Assembly (NCBI GenBank): GCA_026705105.1
Contig: JAPPBK010000131.1
Location: forward strand, 1 to 13,306
DNA: 13,306 nt
Origin: Chloroflexota bacterium
GTDB lineage: Bacteria > Chloroflexota > Dehalococcoidia > Bin125
Direction of reading: 5' to 3'
This document shows positions 1-6,483 of the stretch, one piece after another. Below the pieces are notes generated by a model that worked only from the letters and a program-made list of their open reading frames with translations, made no database searches and was not told the origin of the DNA. Positions within the stretch are counted from its first letter, which is position 1. Every line of letters begins with the position of its first letter. The translations under genes were made by a program, and so were the position numbers.

Positions 1-1092
1 CTCCTCCCCGCCGACGAACAGGACCAGCGGCGCCTGTCCGGCAGGATCGAGCTGGCGCTCAATCTGCGATTGCGCTTCCCTCATCGCTTCGTCGGTCAGT
101 TGCCGGCGTTGTTCGTTGAGTCGGTTGAGCCTGCCGGCCAGTTCGTGGGCTGCGTCGCGATCCCGCTCCATCAGCATCTCCAACGCAAGCGAGGCGTCGT
201 CGAGCCGTCCGGCCGCGTTGATCCGTGGCGCGAGCTGAAAGCCGATGGTTTCCGTGTCGATCGGCGCCCGGCTGCGTCCGGACTGGAGCAGGCTGCGCAA
301 TCCGGGTCGCTCGGTCGCCTGCAGCGCGCGAAGGCCCTGGTGCACGATCCAGCGATTCTCGCCGCGCAGCGGCACCACATCGGCGACGGTCGACATCGCG
401 GCCAGGTCCAGCCAGCGGCGCGAGTCCGCCGGGGACTGCATCCGTTCGCTTACTGCGTGCGCGAATCGATAGGCGAGCCCCCCGGTCGACAGCTCCGAGA
501 GCGGGTGACCCGGCGGAGCGAGCTTGGGCGTCACAATGGCGTTCGCCTCGGGCAAGGCGTCGGCCGGTTCGTGGTGATCGAGCACGATCACGTCCATGCC
601 GTGCCGTTCGCGAGCAGCGGCGATCTCGTTCAGCGCGGTGATGCCGCAGTCGGCCGTGACCAGCATCTGGGCGCCGTCGGACGCCAGTTGCGCCAGCGCC
701 GCATCCTGGATGCCGTAGCCCTCGCGCTCGCGGTGGGGAATGAAGGGGCGCGCGTCGATGCCGACATCGCGCAGCGCCTCGGTCAGAATCGCCGTACCGG
801 TGATGCCGTCCACGTCGTAGTCGCCGTAGATCGCCACCGCCTCGCCGCGCCGGGCGGCGAGCGCCATCCGCTCAATCGCCTCGTCCCACTGCCCCAGCAC
901 CGATGCGTCGGCGGGCTGATACCAGTCGGGGTTGAGGAACTCCTGGGCTGCCGGCACGGTGTCGACGCCGCGTCGCCGAAGCAGGCGGCCGACGAAGGAC
1001 GGGGCGTCCAGGCCCTCGATTGGTGGAGCGTCATGCGGTTCGGCGATCCGCCAGGTCCGTCCGAGCCAGCCGTCCGTTCGCTCGCGCACCAC
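1..1092 (-). CDS. recJ: Single-stranded-DNA-specific 5'-3' exonuclease RecJ, partial (3' end beyond window)
   Basis: RecJ degrades single-stranded DNA 5'-3' in recombinational and mismatch repair in the cytoplasm. About 364 N-terminal residues are visible and the frame stays open to position 1, so the DHHA1/OB C-terminal part is missing from the window. The DHH phosphoesterase motifs read clearly: GDYDVDG at residues 90-96, TADCG near 146-150, LDHHEP near 171-176 (the DHH motif), ADVVPLRG near 313-320, and the RecJ signature APRINAAGRL near 288-297. I chose the GTG at 1092 because AGGGG lies 8 bases upstream and no ATG in this frame fits; a second GTG follows at 1089. The gene starts 40 bases after the fabF stop on the same strand, so it is probably the last visible gene of the acpS-nnr-fabF run. 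Family assignment is very secure; the exact start is less so. Confidence 0.95.
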   Translation of the reverse strand, partial: MVRERTDGWLGRTWRIAEPHDAPPIEGLDAPSFVGRLLRRRGVDTVPAAQEFLNPDWYQPADASVLGQWDEAIERMALAARRGEAVAIYGDYDVDGITGTAILTEALRDVGIDARPFIPHREREGYGIQDAALAQLASDGAQMLVTADCGITALNEIAAARERHGMDVIVLDHHEPADALPEANAIVTPKLAPPGHPLSELSTGGLAYRFAHAVSERMQSPADSRRWLDLAAMSTVADVVPLRGENRWIVHQGLRALQATERPGLRSLLQSGRSRAPIDTETIGFQLAPRINAAGRLDDASLALEMLMERDRDAAHELAGRLNRLNEQRRQLTDEAMREAQSQIERQLDPAGQAPLVLFVGGEE

Positions 1093-1132
1093 GAATAGTG
1101 CCCCTGTCCGGCTTGAAGTCGAGCGGCCCGGC

Positions 1133-2374
1133 TCAGCCTTCCCATCGCTTGAAGACGAGGCAGGCGTTGTGGCCGCCGAAACCCATCGAGTTGGAGAGCG
1201 CGACGCGTACCTCACGCTCGCGACAGACGTTTGGCGTGTAGTCGAGGTCGCAGTCGGGATCGGGATGATCGAGATTGATCGTTGGCGGGATCACGCCGGA
1301 GCGGATCGCTTCGACTGTCGCCACGGCCTCGACCGCGCCCGCCGCTCCAAGCAGGTGACCGGTCATCGACTTGGTCGAAGAGATCGACAGTCCGTAGGCC
1401 GATTCGCCGAAGACGCTCTTGATCGCCATCGTCTCGAACTTGTCGTTCAGCGGCGTCGAAGTGCCGTGCGCGTTGATGTAATCGACCTCGGACGGCGCGA
1501 TCTCGGAACGTTCCAGCGCCAGCGACATCGCGCGGACGCCGCCGTCGCCGCCCTCGGCCGGCTGCGTGATGTGATAGGCGTCCCCGACCGATCCGTAGCC
1601 GCACATTTCGGCAATGATCTCCGCCCCTCGCGCGACCGCGTGCTCCGCCCGCTCGAGCACCAGCACCGCCGCGCCCTCGCCCATCACGAATCCGTCGCGT
1701 TCGACGTCGAAGGGACGCGATGCTGCAGCGGGATCCTCATTCCGGCCCGAGAGCGCCCGCGCCGAAGCAAACCCGGCCACGGCCATCTCGCAGAGCGGCG
1801 CCTCCGCGCCGCCAACGACCATCACGTCAGCCTCGTTGCGGCGAATCGTCTCGGCGGCCAGGCCGAATGCGTCGGCGGCGGAGGAACAGGCCGACATCGG
1901 CGCAAGATTCGGTCCGCGCGCCTGGAGCGCAATCGAAACTTGCCCCGAGCCCATGTTGGGCAGCATCATCGGCACGGCAAACGGCGACACGCGGTCGGGA
2001 CCGCGAGAGTCGAGGATGCGGAACTGCTCCTGGGTCGTGGTGATCCCGCCGATACCGGTGCCGATCATCACGCCGACCCGGTCGGAACCGTCGAACCCGC
2101 TCTCGAACCCGGCGTCGGCGGCCGCCTCGTTCGAGGCCACGATGGCGAACTGCGAGTAGCGGTCCATGCGCCGCGCGTCCTTGCGCGCCATGTAGTCTTC
2201 GGGCTTCCAGTCCGACACTTCGGCCGCGATCCGCACGGAAAGACGCGATGGGTCGAAAATGGAGATCGTCCGTACGCCCGAGCGTCCCGCAACCAGGGAT
2301 TCCCAGGTCTCCGCCGCCGTCGCCCCCACTGCCGTGACCGCGCCCATCCCCGTCACCACGATGCGCTCGTCCAT
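1133..2374 (-). CDS. fabF: Beta-ketoacyl-[acyl-carrier-protein] synthase II
   Basis: FabF condenses malonyl-ACP with acyl-ACP in each elongation round of type II fatty-acid synthesis. The protein has 413 residues, the same length as E. coli FabF, and the catalytic triad falls at the same numbers: Cys163 in SACSSAAD, His303 in NAHGTSTPLND and His340 in STKSMTGH, with Lys335 between them. The GFGGHN loop at 398-403 carries the gating phenylalanine (F399). The N terminus MDERIVVTGMGAVT is typical for the family, which supports the ATG at 2374. The ribosome site is weak (a GGGGG run about 6 bases upstream). The gene is preceded by a 148-base spacer, so it may have its own promoter, and is followed 40 bases later by recJ. 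The usual partner acpP is not next to it. The residue pattern favours FabF over FabB. Confidence 0.96.
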   Translation of the reverse strand: MDERIVVTGMGAVTAVGATAAETWESLVAGRSGVRTISIFDPSRLSVRIAAEVSDWKPEDYMARKDARRMDRYSQFAIVASNEAAADAGFESGFDGSDRVGVMIGTGIGGITTTQEQFRILDSRGPDRVSPFAVPMMLPNMGSGQVSIALQARGPNLAPMSACSSAADAFGLAAETIRRNEADVMVVGGAEAPLCEMAVAGFASARALSGRNEDPAAASRPFDVERDGFVMGEGAAVLVLERAEHAVARGAEIIAEMCGYGSVGDAYHITQPAEGGDGGVRAMSLALERSEIAPSEVDYINAHGTSTPLNDKFETMAIKSVFGESAYGLSISSTKSMTGHLLGAAGAVEAVATVEAIRSGVIPPTINLDHPDPDCDLDYTPNVCREREVRVALSNSMGFGGHNACLVFKRWEG

Positions 2375-2403
2375 GAGAACCCCCAGAAAGTCAGTGCGTC
2401 CTC

Positions 2404-2422
2404 AGCCTATCCCGTTGACGGG
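2404..2422 (-). promoter_or_regulatory. Possible fabF promoter element with an adjacent inverted repeat
   Basis: In the 148-base spacer upstream of fabF there is a 12-base inverted repeat, CCCGTTGACGGG (2411-2422: 5-base arms around TG). Next to it, reading toward fabF, is a -10-like TAGGCT (2404-2409). No convincing -35 was found. The repeat is too tight to form an RNA hairpin and would more naturally be a protein site. This is pattern reading only. The rest of the spacer shows nothing else I can support. Confidence 0.25.
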
Positions 2423-2522
2423 TTCGGAGTGTGCGGATGTGGGTAGAGCCGGCGCTTGAGGCGCGGAGATGAGCGAACGAGGCTGGGTGCCTACCAGGCG
2501 TGTCTGACGCGAGACCGCGACC

Positions 2523-2942
2523 CTAGCCGCCGGCGGCGGCCTGTTCCAGGCGCTCGTCAATCCGCTCGTCGTGCTCGTACCACTCGGCGGTCTCTTCGCC
2601 GGGCTCGGGCAGCACCATCCCGCCCTCCATCGTCCAACTCGCCGGACCCTCGGTGATCCGCCCGCCGAAGTCCTGCTCCGACACGCCGGTAATCTCGCGG
2701 AAGGCGCCCATCAGGTCGCTCAACAGCTCAGCCTTGACCTCTTCCGGGCGGCCCGCTCGGTTGCCGCCGTCGAGGAAGTATGGCGTCTCCCAGCGGTCGT
2801 CGGCCTCGTCGAACACGACGTGCACGAAGCTGCGAGGAGCGCCGGTGTTGCCGCAATGAATGTCAGTGAACGCCTTGGCGACTGCAGCGCGTTGCTCGTA
2901 GGGCACGGAGTCCTTCGGTACGACACATCGGTAGAACGGCAT
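2523..2942 (-). CDS. Tautomerase-superfamily protein, cis-CaaD/Cg10062-like, with Pro-1
   Basis: This 139-residue protein begins Met-Pro, so removal of Met exposes the catalytic Pro-1 of the 4-oxalocrotonate tautomerase superfamily. It resembles the cis-3-chloroacrylic acid dehalogenase/Cg10062 group from recall of those sequences. After processing, His28 (TDIH), Arg61 and Arg64 (NRAGR, the R-x2-R spacing of cis-CaaD Arg70/Arg73) and the Glu of WTMEGG near a PEPGEE tail match known catalytic positions. The Tyr of the cis-CaaD VYxxE strand appears as Arg (GRITEGP), so dehalogenase chemistry cannot be assumed; simple tautomerase activity or another role is possible. AGGAAG stands about 6 bases before the ATG. 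It lies 54 bases after a second tautomerase-like gene and is probably cotranscribed with it. The substrate is unknown. Confidence 0.8.
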   Translation of the reverse strand: MPFYRCVVPKDSVPYEQRAAVAKAFTDIHCGNTGAPRSFVHVVFDEADDRWETPYFLDGGNRAGRPEEVKAELLSDLMGAFREITGVSEQDFGGRITEGPASWTMEGGMVLPEPGEETAEWYEHDERIDERLEQAAAGG

Positions 2943-2996
2943 CTGGGGCTTCCTTTCGTGTGAAGGGGAACGTCCCCGTCATGCTACTCGCTGGGA

Positions 2997-3323
2997 TCAG
3001 GCATCGCGGACGGATACGACCAGTTCGTCGACGGTGCAGCCGCTGATTTCCATCCACATGTCGCAGATTCCGCGCATTATCTCTTCACGAACCTCTTGCG
3101 TCACGCCGCCGACAACACTGCCTCTGACTAGCGATGTCGTCGAGGGTTCACCGCCGCGAAAGCCGAAGCCCGACGGAATGTCGGAGAACTGCACCGGCGG
3201 GTCATCGGTCTGTTCGCCGAGTACTTCCCGCGTGACTCTGCGCAAACCGTCGGCCAGCAGCGCGCGGGTGTCTTCGCCGACCTGTCCCTCTTGCATCGTG
3301 CAACTGAAACTGACCTTGCTCAT
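2997..3323 (-). CDS. Small tautomerase-fold-like protein lacking Pro-1
   Basis: This is a 108-residue protein of unknown function. The ATG at 3323 is chosen over longer readings because a perfect AAGGAGG lies 5 bases upstream, and upstream codons would run into the preceding gene. The predicted order is strand (KVSFSCTM), helix (about 19-36), two strands (VQFSDIP, TSLVRGSVVGG), helix (TQEVREEIMRGICDMW) and strand (VDELVVSVRD). That is the beta-alpha-beta repeat of the tautomerase superfamily. The residue after Met is Ser, so the catalytic Pro-1 is absent. It sits between the NNR gene (37 bases upstream) and a Pro-1-bearing tautomerase (54 bases downstream). A non-catalytic subunit of a hetero-oligomer, or a divergent member with other chemistry, are both possible. 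The fold assignment is inference from pattern and context. Confidence 0.6.
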   Translation of the reverse strand: MSKVSFSCTMQEGQVGEDTRALLADGLRRVTREVLGEQTDDPPVQFSDIPSGFGFRGGEPSTTSLVRGSVVGGVTQEVREEIMRGICDMWMEISGCTVDELVVSVRDA

Positions 3324-3335
3324 TGGATCCTCCTT
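3317..3335 (-). promoter_or_regulatory. Strong ribosome binding site that decides the 3323 start
   Basis: On the minus strand AAGGAGG (3329-3335) is followed by ATCCA and the ATG at 3323-3321. This is the strongest Shine-Dalgarno sequence in the window. It excludes the in-frame reading that starts about 216 bases further upstream inside the NNR gene. Confidence 0.8.
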
Positions 3336-3360
3336 GCCTGTTCTTTCCTGGTTGGACGAG

Positions 3361-5043
3361 CTACTGCTGGCCGCCCAGCAAACCTTCGAGGCCGCCGAGG
3401 CCTCCGCCTTGTCCGGCCATTTGGCCGAGACCGCCCAGGTCGCCCATACCGCCGCCGAAGCCGCCCATCGACGGCGCTTCGACCGGCTCCTCGCCGGCCA
3501 ATGAACGCGCAGCCATGGCCAGTTGATCGGCCACGTCACCGGCGGTCACTCCGATCGATCCTCGCTGTCGGGCCGCGCGATTGCCTGCGTCGCCGTGCAG
3601 GTAGACGCCCAGCGTCGCTGCATCGAAAGGTTGGACGCCCTGCGCGATCAACGCGCCAATCGCTCCGCTGAGCACGTCGCCGGTGCCTGCGGTCGCCAGC
3701 GCCGGCTGTGCGACCTCGGAGACCCGCGCGCGGCGATCGGGCGTGGCGACGATTGTATTCGCACCCTTGAGCACCACATGGCAACCCCACTCGGCGGCGC
3801 GGTCGCGGGCCAACGTCAGCCGCCGGCCCTGGACATCTTCCGTCGAGAGTCCGGTCAGGCGTCCCATTTCGCCCGGATGCGGCGTCAATACGACCGGCGC
3901 AACCGCATCGGCCAGCACGGAGATATCCGCCGACAGCAGATTCAGTCCGTCGGCGTCGACGACGACTCCATTGACGTCGGCGACCTCTTCCGAGACCAGG
4001 AATCGACGCACGAAGACGCCGCTGTGGTCGTGCTGTCCGAAACCGCAACCCAGGACCACCGCATCCACGCCGGGCAACTCGTCGCGTACGACTTCCCAGG
4101 CGGCGTGTCCGGAGATCACGCCGGGGTCGTGTTCGGGCAACGGCAGCAGCGTCGCCTCCGGCAGCCCGGCGATCAGGTGCATGGCGATTGACTGCGGCGC
4201 GGCAATCGTGACCAGCCCCGCCCCCGCCCGATACGCGCCACGCGCCGCCAACAGCGCCGCGCCGGGATAGCGGGTCGAACCGGCGATGACCAGCACGCAG
4301 CCGAAACTGCCCTTGTGCGCGTCGGGCGCGCGAGCCGGCAACAGCGCCCGGGCCGACCGACGTTCGAGTACCTCAGTCTGCAGGTCGTCGTCGAGGCCGG
4401 CCGGAATGCCGATATCCACGTGTTGGACCGAACCCGCCGCGCCTGCGCCGGGCTGCATGTAGAGCCCTACCTTGGGCGCGTGGAACGTGACCGTCTCATC
4501 GGCGGCCACCGCCAGCGGATCGAGCTGCCCACTGTCCGCATCGAGCCCGGTCGGCAGGTCGACCGCGACGAGCTTCGGTTTTACAGTCCGTTCGCGCACC
4601 GCCGCCAGCCGCTGCATCATCTCGGCCAAATCACCCTCGATGGGCCGCGACGACCCGCTGCCCAGCAGCGCATCCACGATCGCCTCCGCGCCCGACAGCA
4701 ACGCCTCCAGCGCCTCGAAGTCCTGGTCGTCCGACGCCGCGCCGCAGGGCACGCCTTGCTCCACCGTCTGGGTCCACTGCGCATCGGAGCGCTCGCGCAG
4801 CGCGTAGATCCGCACCTGCGCCCCCCACTCGTGCAGATGCCGCGCCGCGACCAGGCCGTCGCCGCCGTTGTTGCCCGGTCCGACGAGCACCGCGATCCGC
4901 CGATCCTCGAGCGAACCGAGCTGCATCCAGATCTCCTGCGCGACCGCCAGGCCGGCGTTCTCCATCAGGGTGTCGGTTGAGACGCCGGCCGCCTCCGCCC
5001 GCTGTTCCAACTCCCGCATCTCCGCCGAGGTCAGCAGTTTCAT
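3361..5043 (-). CDS. nnr: Bifunctional NAD(P)H-hydrate epimerase / ADP-dependent NAD(P)H-hydrate dehydratase
   Basis: This enzyme repairs hydrated NADH and NADPH: the N-terminal YjeF domain epimerises R- to S-NAD(P)HX and the C-terminal ribokinase-like domain dehydrates S-NAD(P)HX using ADP. The epimerase half (about 1-230) shows MENAG (27-31), the nucleotide loop GPGNNGGDG (55-63) and VDLPTGLDAD (161-170). The dehydratase half (about 235-515) shows KGSFG, LTPHPGEMGRL (386-396), LKGANT and the catalytic AGTGDVLSG (452-460, Asp456). The 560-residue length exceeds the usual 490-510 because of a glycine-rich tail (about 526-560, 18 Gly in 35 residues). The start has GGAG 8 bases upstream. It follows acpS by 38 bases; acpS-nnr adjacency is common in bacteria, so an operon is likely. 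Function is secure; the tail's role is unknown. Confidence 0.95.
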   Translation of the reverse strand: MKLLTSAEMRELEQRAEAAGVSTDTLMENAGLAVAQEIWMQLGSLEDRRIAVLVGPGNNGGDGLVAARHLHEWGAQVRIYALRERSDAQWTQTVEQGVPCGAASDDQDFEALEALLSGAEAIVDALLGSGSSRPIEGDLAEMMQRLAAVRERTVKPKLVAVDLPTGLDADSGQLDPLAVAADETVTFHAPKVGLYMQPGAGAAGSVQHVDIGIPAGLDDDLQTEVLERRSARALLPARAPDAHKGSFGCVLVIAGSTRYPGAALLAARGAYRAGAGLVTIAAPQSIAMHLIAGLPEATLLPLPEHDPGVISGHAAWEVVRDELPGVDAVVLGCGFGQHDHSGVFVRRFLVSEEVADVNGVVVDADGLNLLSADISVLADAVAPVVLTPHPGEMGRLTGLSTEDVQGRRLTLARDRAAEWGCHVVLKGANTIVATPDRRARVSEVAQPALATAGTGDVLSGAIGALIAQGVQPFDAATLGVYLHGDAGNRAARQRGSIGVTAGDVADQLAMAARSLAGEEPVEAPSMGGFGGGMGDLGGLGQMAGQGGGLGGLEGLLGGQQ

Positions 5044-5081
5044 CGTGGTGCTCCAGGTGGATGTTGGCAGCGACAGGATCG

Positions 5082-5465
5082 CTATGGTCGCGGTCGCGGC
5101 TGTCCGACCGCGAATGCGCAGACCATGTGCTTCTCATGAGTCAGGCTAATCTCGATGCGTTCGAGGCCGATCTCCCTCGCGCGGTGTCGCGCGCCGCCGT
5201 GCAGGATCACGACCGGCTTGCCTCGCGCGTTGGCCAGGATTTCGATTTCCTTCCACTTCACGCCGCGCACGCCGGTGCCCAGACACTTCATCACCGCTTC
5301 CTTGCCGGCAAAGCGGACCGCCATCTCGGCCACGCGACTGCCGCAGTAGTCGCGCTCGCGATCCGTCAGGATCCGGCGAGGGAAGCGCTCGGGATGTCGA
5401 TCGAGCACGCTCTCGAAGCGCTCGATCAGCAGCAGGTCCACGCCGCAGGTCAGATCGCCGAACAT
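5082..5465 (-). CDS. acpS: Holo-[acyl-carrier-protein] synthase
   Basis: AcpS transfers 4'-phosphopantetheine from CoA to the serine of apo-ACP, making the carrier used by FabF encoded downstream. The Mg-binding Asp is in CGVDLLLIERF (D10) and the second metal ligand in RFAGKEAVMKCLGTG (E56), followed by the family's ISLTHEK motif near the C terminus. I chose the ATG at 5465, giving 127 residues and the normal distance from Met to the GVD motif. A TTG at 5483 and a GTG at 5471 are in frame but would give an atypically long N terminus. No Shine-Dalgarno sequence is visible. A TACGCT -10-like hexamer ends 8 bases before the ATG, so the message may have almost no leader. First gene of the minus-strand run and divergent from folD. 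Confidence 0.93.
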   Translation of the reverse strand: MFGDLTCGVDLLLIERFESVLDRHPERFPRRILTDRERDYCGSRVAEMAVRFAGKEAVMKCLGTGVRGVKWKEIEILANARGKPVVILHGGARHRAREIGLERIEISLTHEKHMVCAFAVGQPRPRP

Positions 5466-5473
5466 CGTCACGC

Positions 5474-5533
5474 AGCGTATCAACGTCTGTTGCCGGCCGG
5501 TCCGGCGCGGCCAACCCGGCTCTGACGTACGCT
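5474..5533. promoter_or_regulatory. acpS/folD divergent promoter region with paired TACGCT hexamers
   Basis: The 74-base spacer between acpS and folD has a TACGCT hexamer on each strand: on plus at 5528-5533, ending 6 bases before the folD ATG, and on minus at 5474-5479, ending 8 bases before the acpS ATG. Both fit a TAnnnT -10 element placed so that transcription would begin at or within a few bases of the start codon. Neither gene has a clear ribosome binding site. No good -35 was seen on either side. The leaderless reading is inference. Confidence 0.35.
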
Positions 5534-5539
5534 GCCTCC

Positions 5540-6436
5540 ATGACGGCGACCATCATCGACGGTGCGGCAATCGCCGCCGGCATCCGCGAGGCGCTGGCTC
5601 GGCAGGTCGAAGACATGATCCTGCGCGGTCTGCTGCCCCACCTGGCCGTGCTGCTGGTCGGCGACGATCCCGCATCCGCCTCCTACGTGCGAGGCAAGGA
5701 GCGCGCCGGCGAGCAGACCGGGATCAAGGTCGTGATTCACAGGATTGAGCCCGACTTCGATCCCAAGCAGACCGAGCGGCGCGTCCGCGATCGGATCGAG
5801 TTGCTCAACGCCGACGCCGACGTGCACGGCATCATCCTCCAGCTTCCGCTGCCCGAAGGCGTCGACTCCGACGCGCTGCTCGACCGCATCGACCCGCTCA
5901 AGGATGTCGACGGCCTGCATCCCACCAACCAGGGACGGATCATGCAGGGACGCGAACGCTTCCTGCCGGCCACGCCGCACGGCGTACAGCAGCTGCTCGT
6001 GCGCAGCGGCGCCGATCCGGGCGGCAAGCGCGTGGCGATCGTCGGGCGCAGCAGGCTCGTCGGCATGCCGCTCGCGGCGATGCTGGCGCAGAAACGACAG
6101 GGCGCAAACGCGACCGTGACCGTCTGCCACACCAACACGCCCGAACTCGCCGAGGTCACGCGCGGGGCGGACATCCTGATCGCCGCCGCCGGACGACCGC
6201 AGACCGTCACCGCGGACATGGTGCGGACGGGCGCGACCGTGATCGACGTGGGCATCAATCGTGTCGACGACGCCTCGCGCAAGCGCGGCTACCGACTCGT
6301 CGGAGACGTCGACCTTGAGTCCGTGCGTGAAGTCGCGGGTGCAATCACGCCGGTGCCGGGCGGCGTCGGACCGATGACCGTGGCGATGCTGCTCAACAAC
6401 GTCACCAGGGCCGCGCGAATCTCGCAGCAGCGCTAA
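5540..6436 (+). CDS. folD: Methylenetetrahydrofolate dehydrogenase / methenyltetrahydrofolate cyclohydrolase
   Basis: FolD interconverts 5,10-methylene-, methenyl- and 10-formyl-tetrahydrofolate, feeding one-carbon units to purine and formyl-methionine synthesis. The 298-residue length is normal. Visible motifs are SYVRGKERAG with catalytic Tyr49 and Lys53, QLPLPEGV (101-108), KDVDGLHP (121-128), PATPHGV (143-149, where many homologues have PCTP), the dinucleotide-binding GRSRLVGMPLA (169-179) and the C-terminal TPVPGGVGPMT (270-280). The ATG at 5540 is supported by the usual start of the N-terminal domain but has no Shine-Dalgarno site; a TACGCT lies just upstream. It stands alone on plus, divergent from acpS and convergent with the metallopeptidase gene 47 bases beyond its stop. 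Confidence 0.96.
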   Translation: MTATIIDGAAIAAGIREALARQVEDMILRGLLPHLAVLLVGDDPASASYVRGKERAGEQTGIKVVIHRIEPDFDPKQTERRVRDRIELLNADADVHGIILQLPLPEGVDSDALLDRIDPLKDVDGLHPTNQGRIMQGRERFLPATPHGVQQLLVRSGADPGGKRVAIVGRSRLVGMPLAAMLAQKRQGANATVTVCHTNTPELAEVTRGADILIAAAGRPQTVTADMVRTGATVIDVGINRVDDASRKRGYRLVGDVDLESVREVAGAITPVPGGVGPMTVAMLLNNVTRAARISQQR

Positions 6437-6483
6437 TGGCGCTCGCGAATGGGTGACTCGATCTTCGGCCCACCAGATCCGGC

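Noticed and set aside
932..2446. Plus-strand 504-residue open frame antisense to fabF and the recJ start
   Set aside because: It is rich in Arg, His and Gly without domains, and the minus strand encodes unmistakable FabF and RecJ. High GC leaves antisense frames open.
3324..3539. N-terminal extension of the 108-residue tautomerase-like protein
   Set aside because: It overlaps the end of the NNR gene in another frame and is low complexity; AAGGAGG marks the start at 3323.
6437..6483. GATCT/AGATC arms as a terminator between folD and the metallopeptidase gene
   Set aside because: Only a 5-base stem with a 10-base loop and no T tract on either strand.
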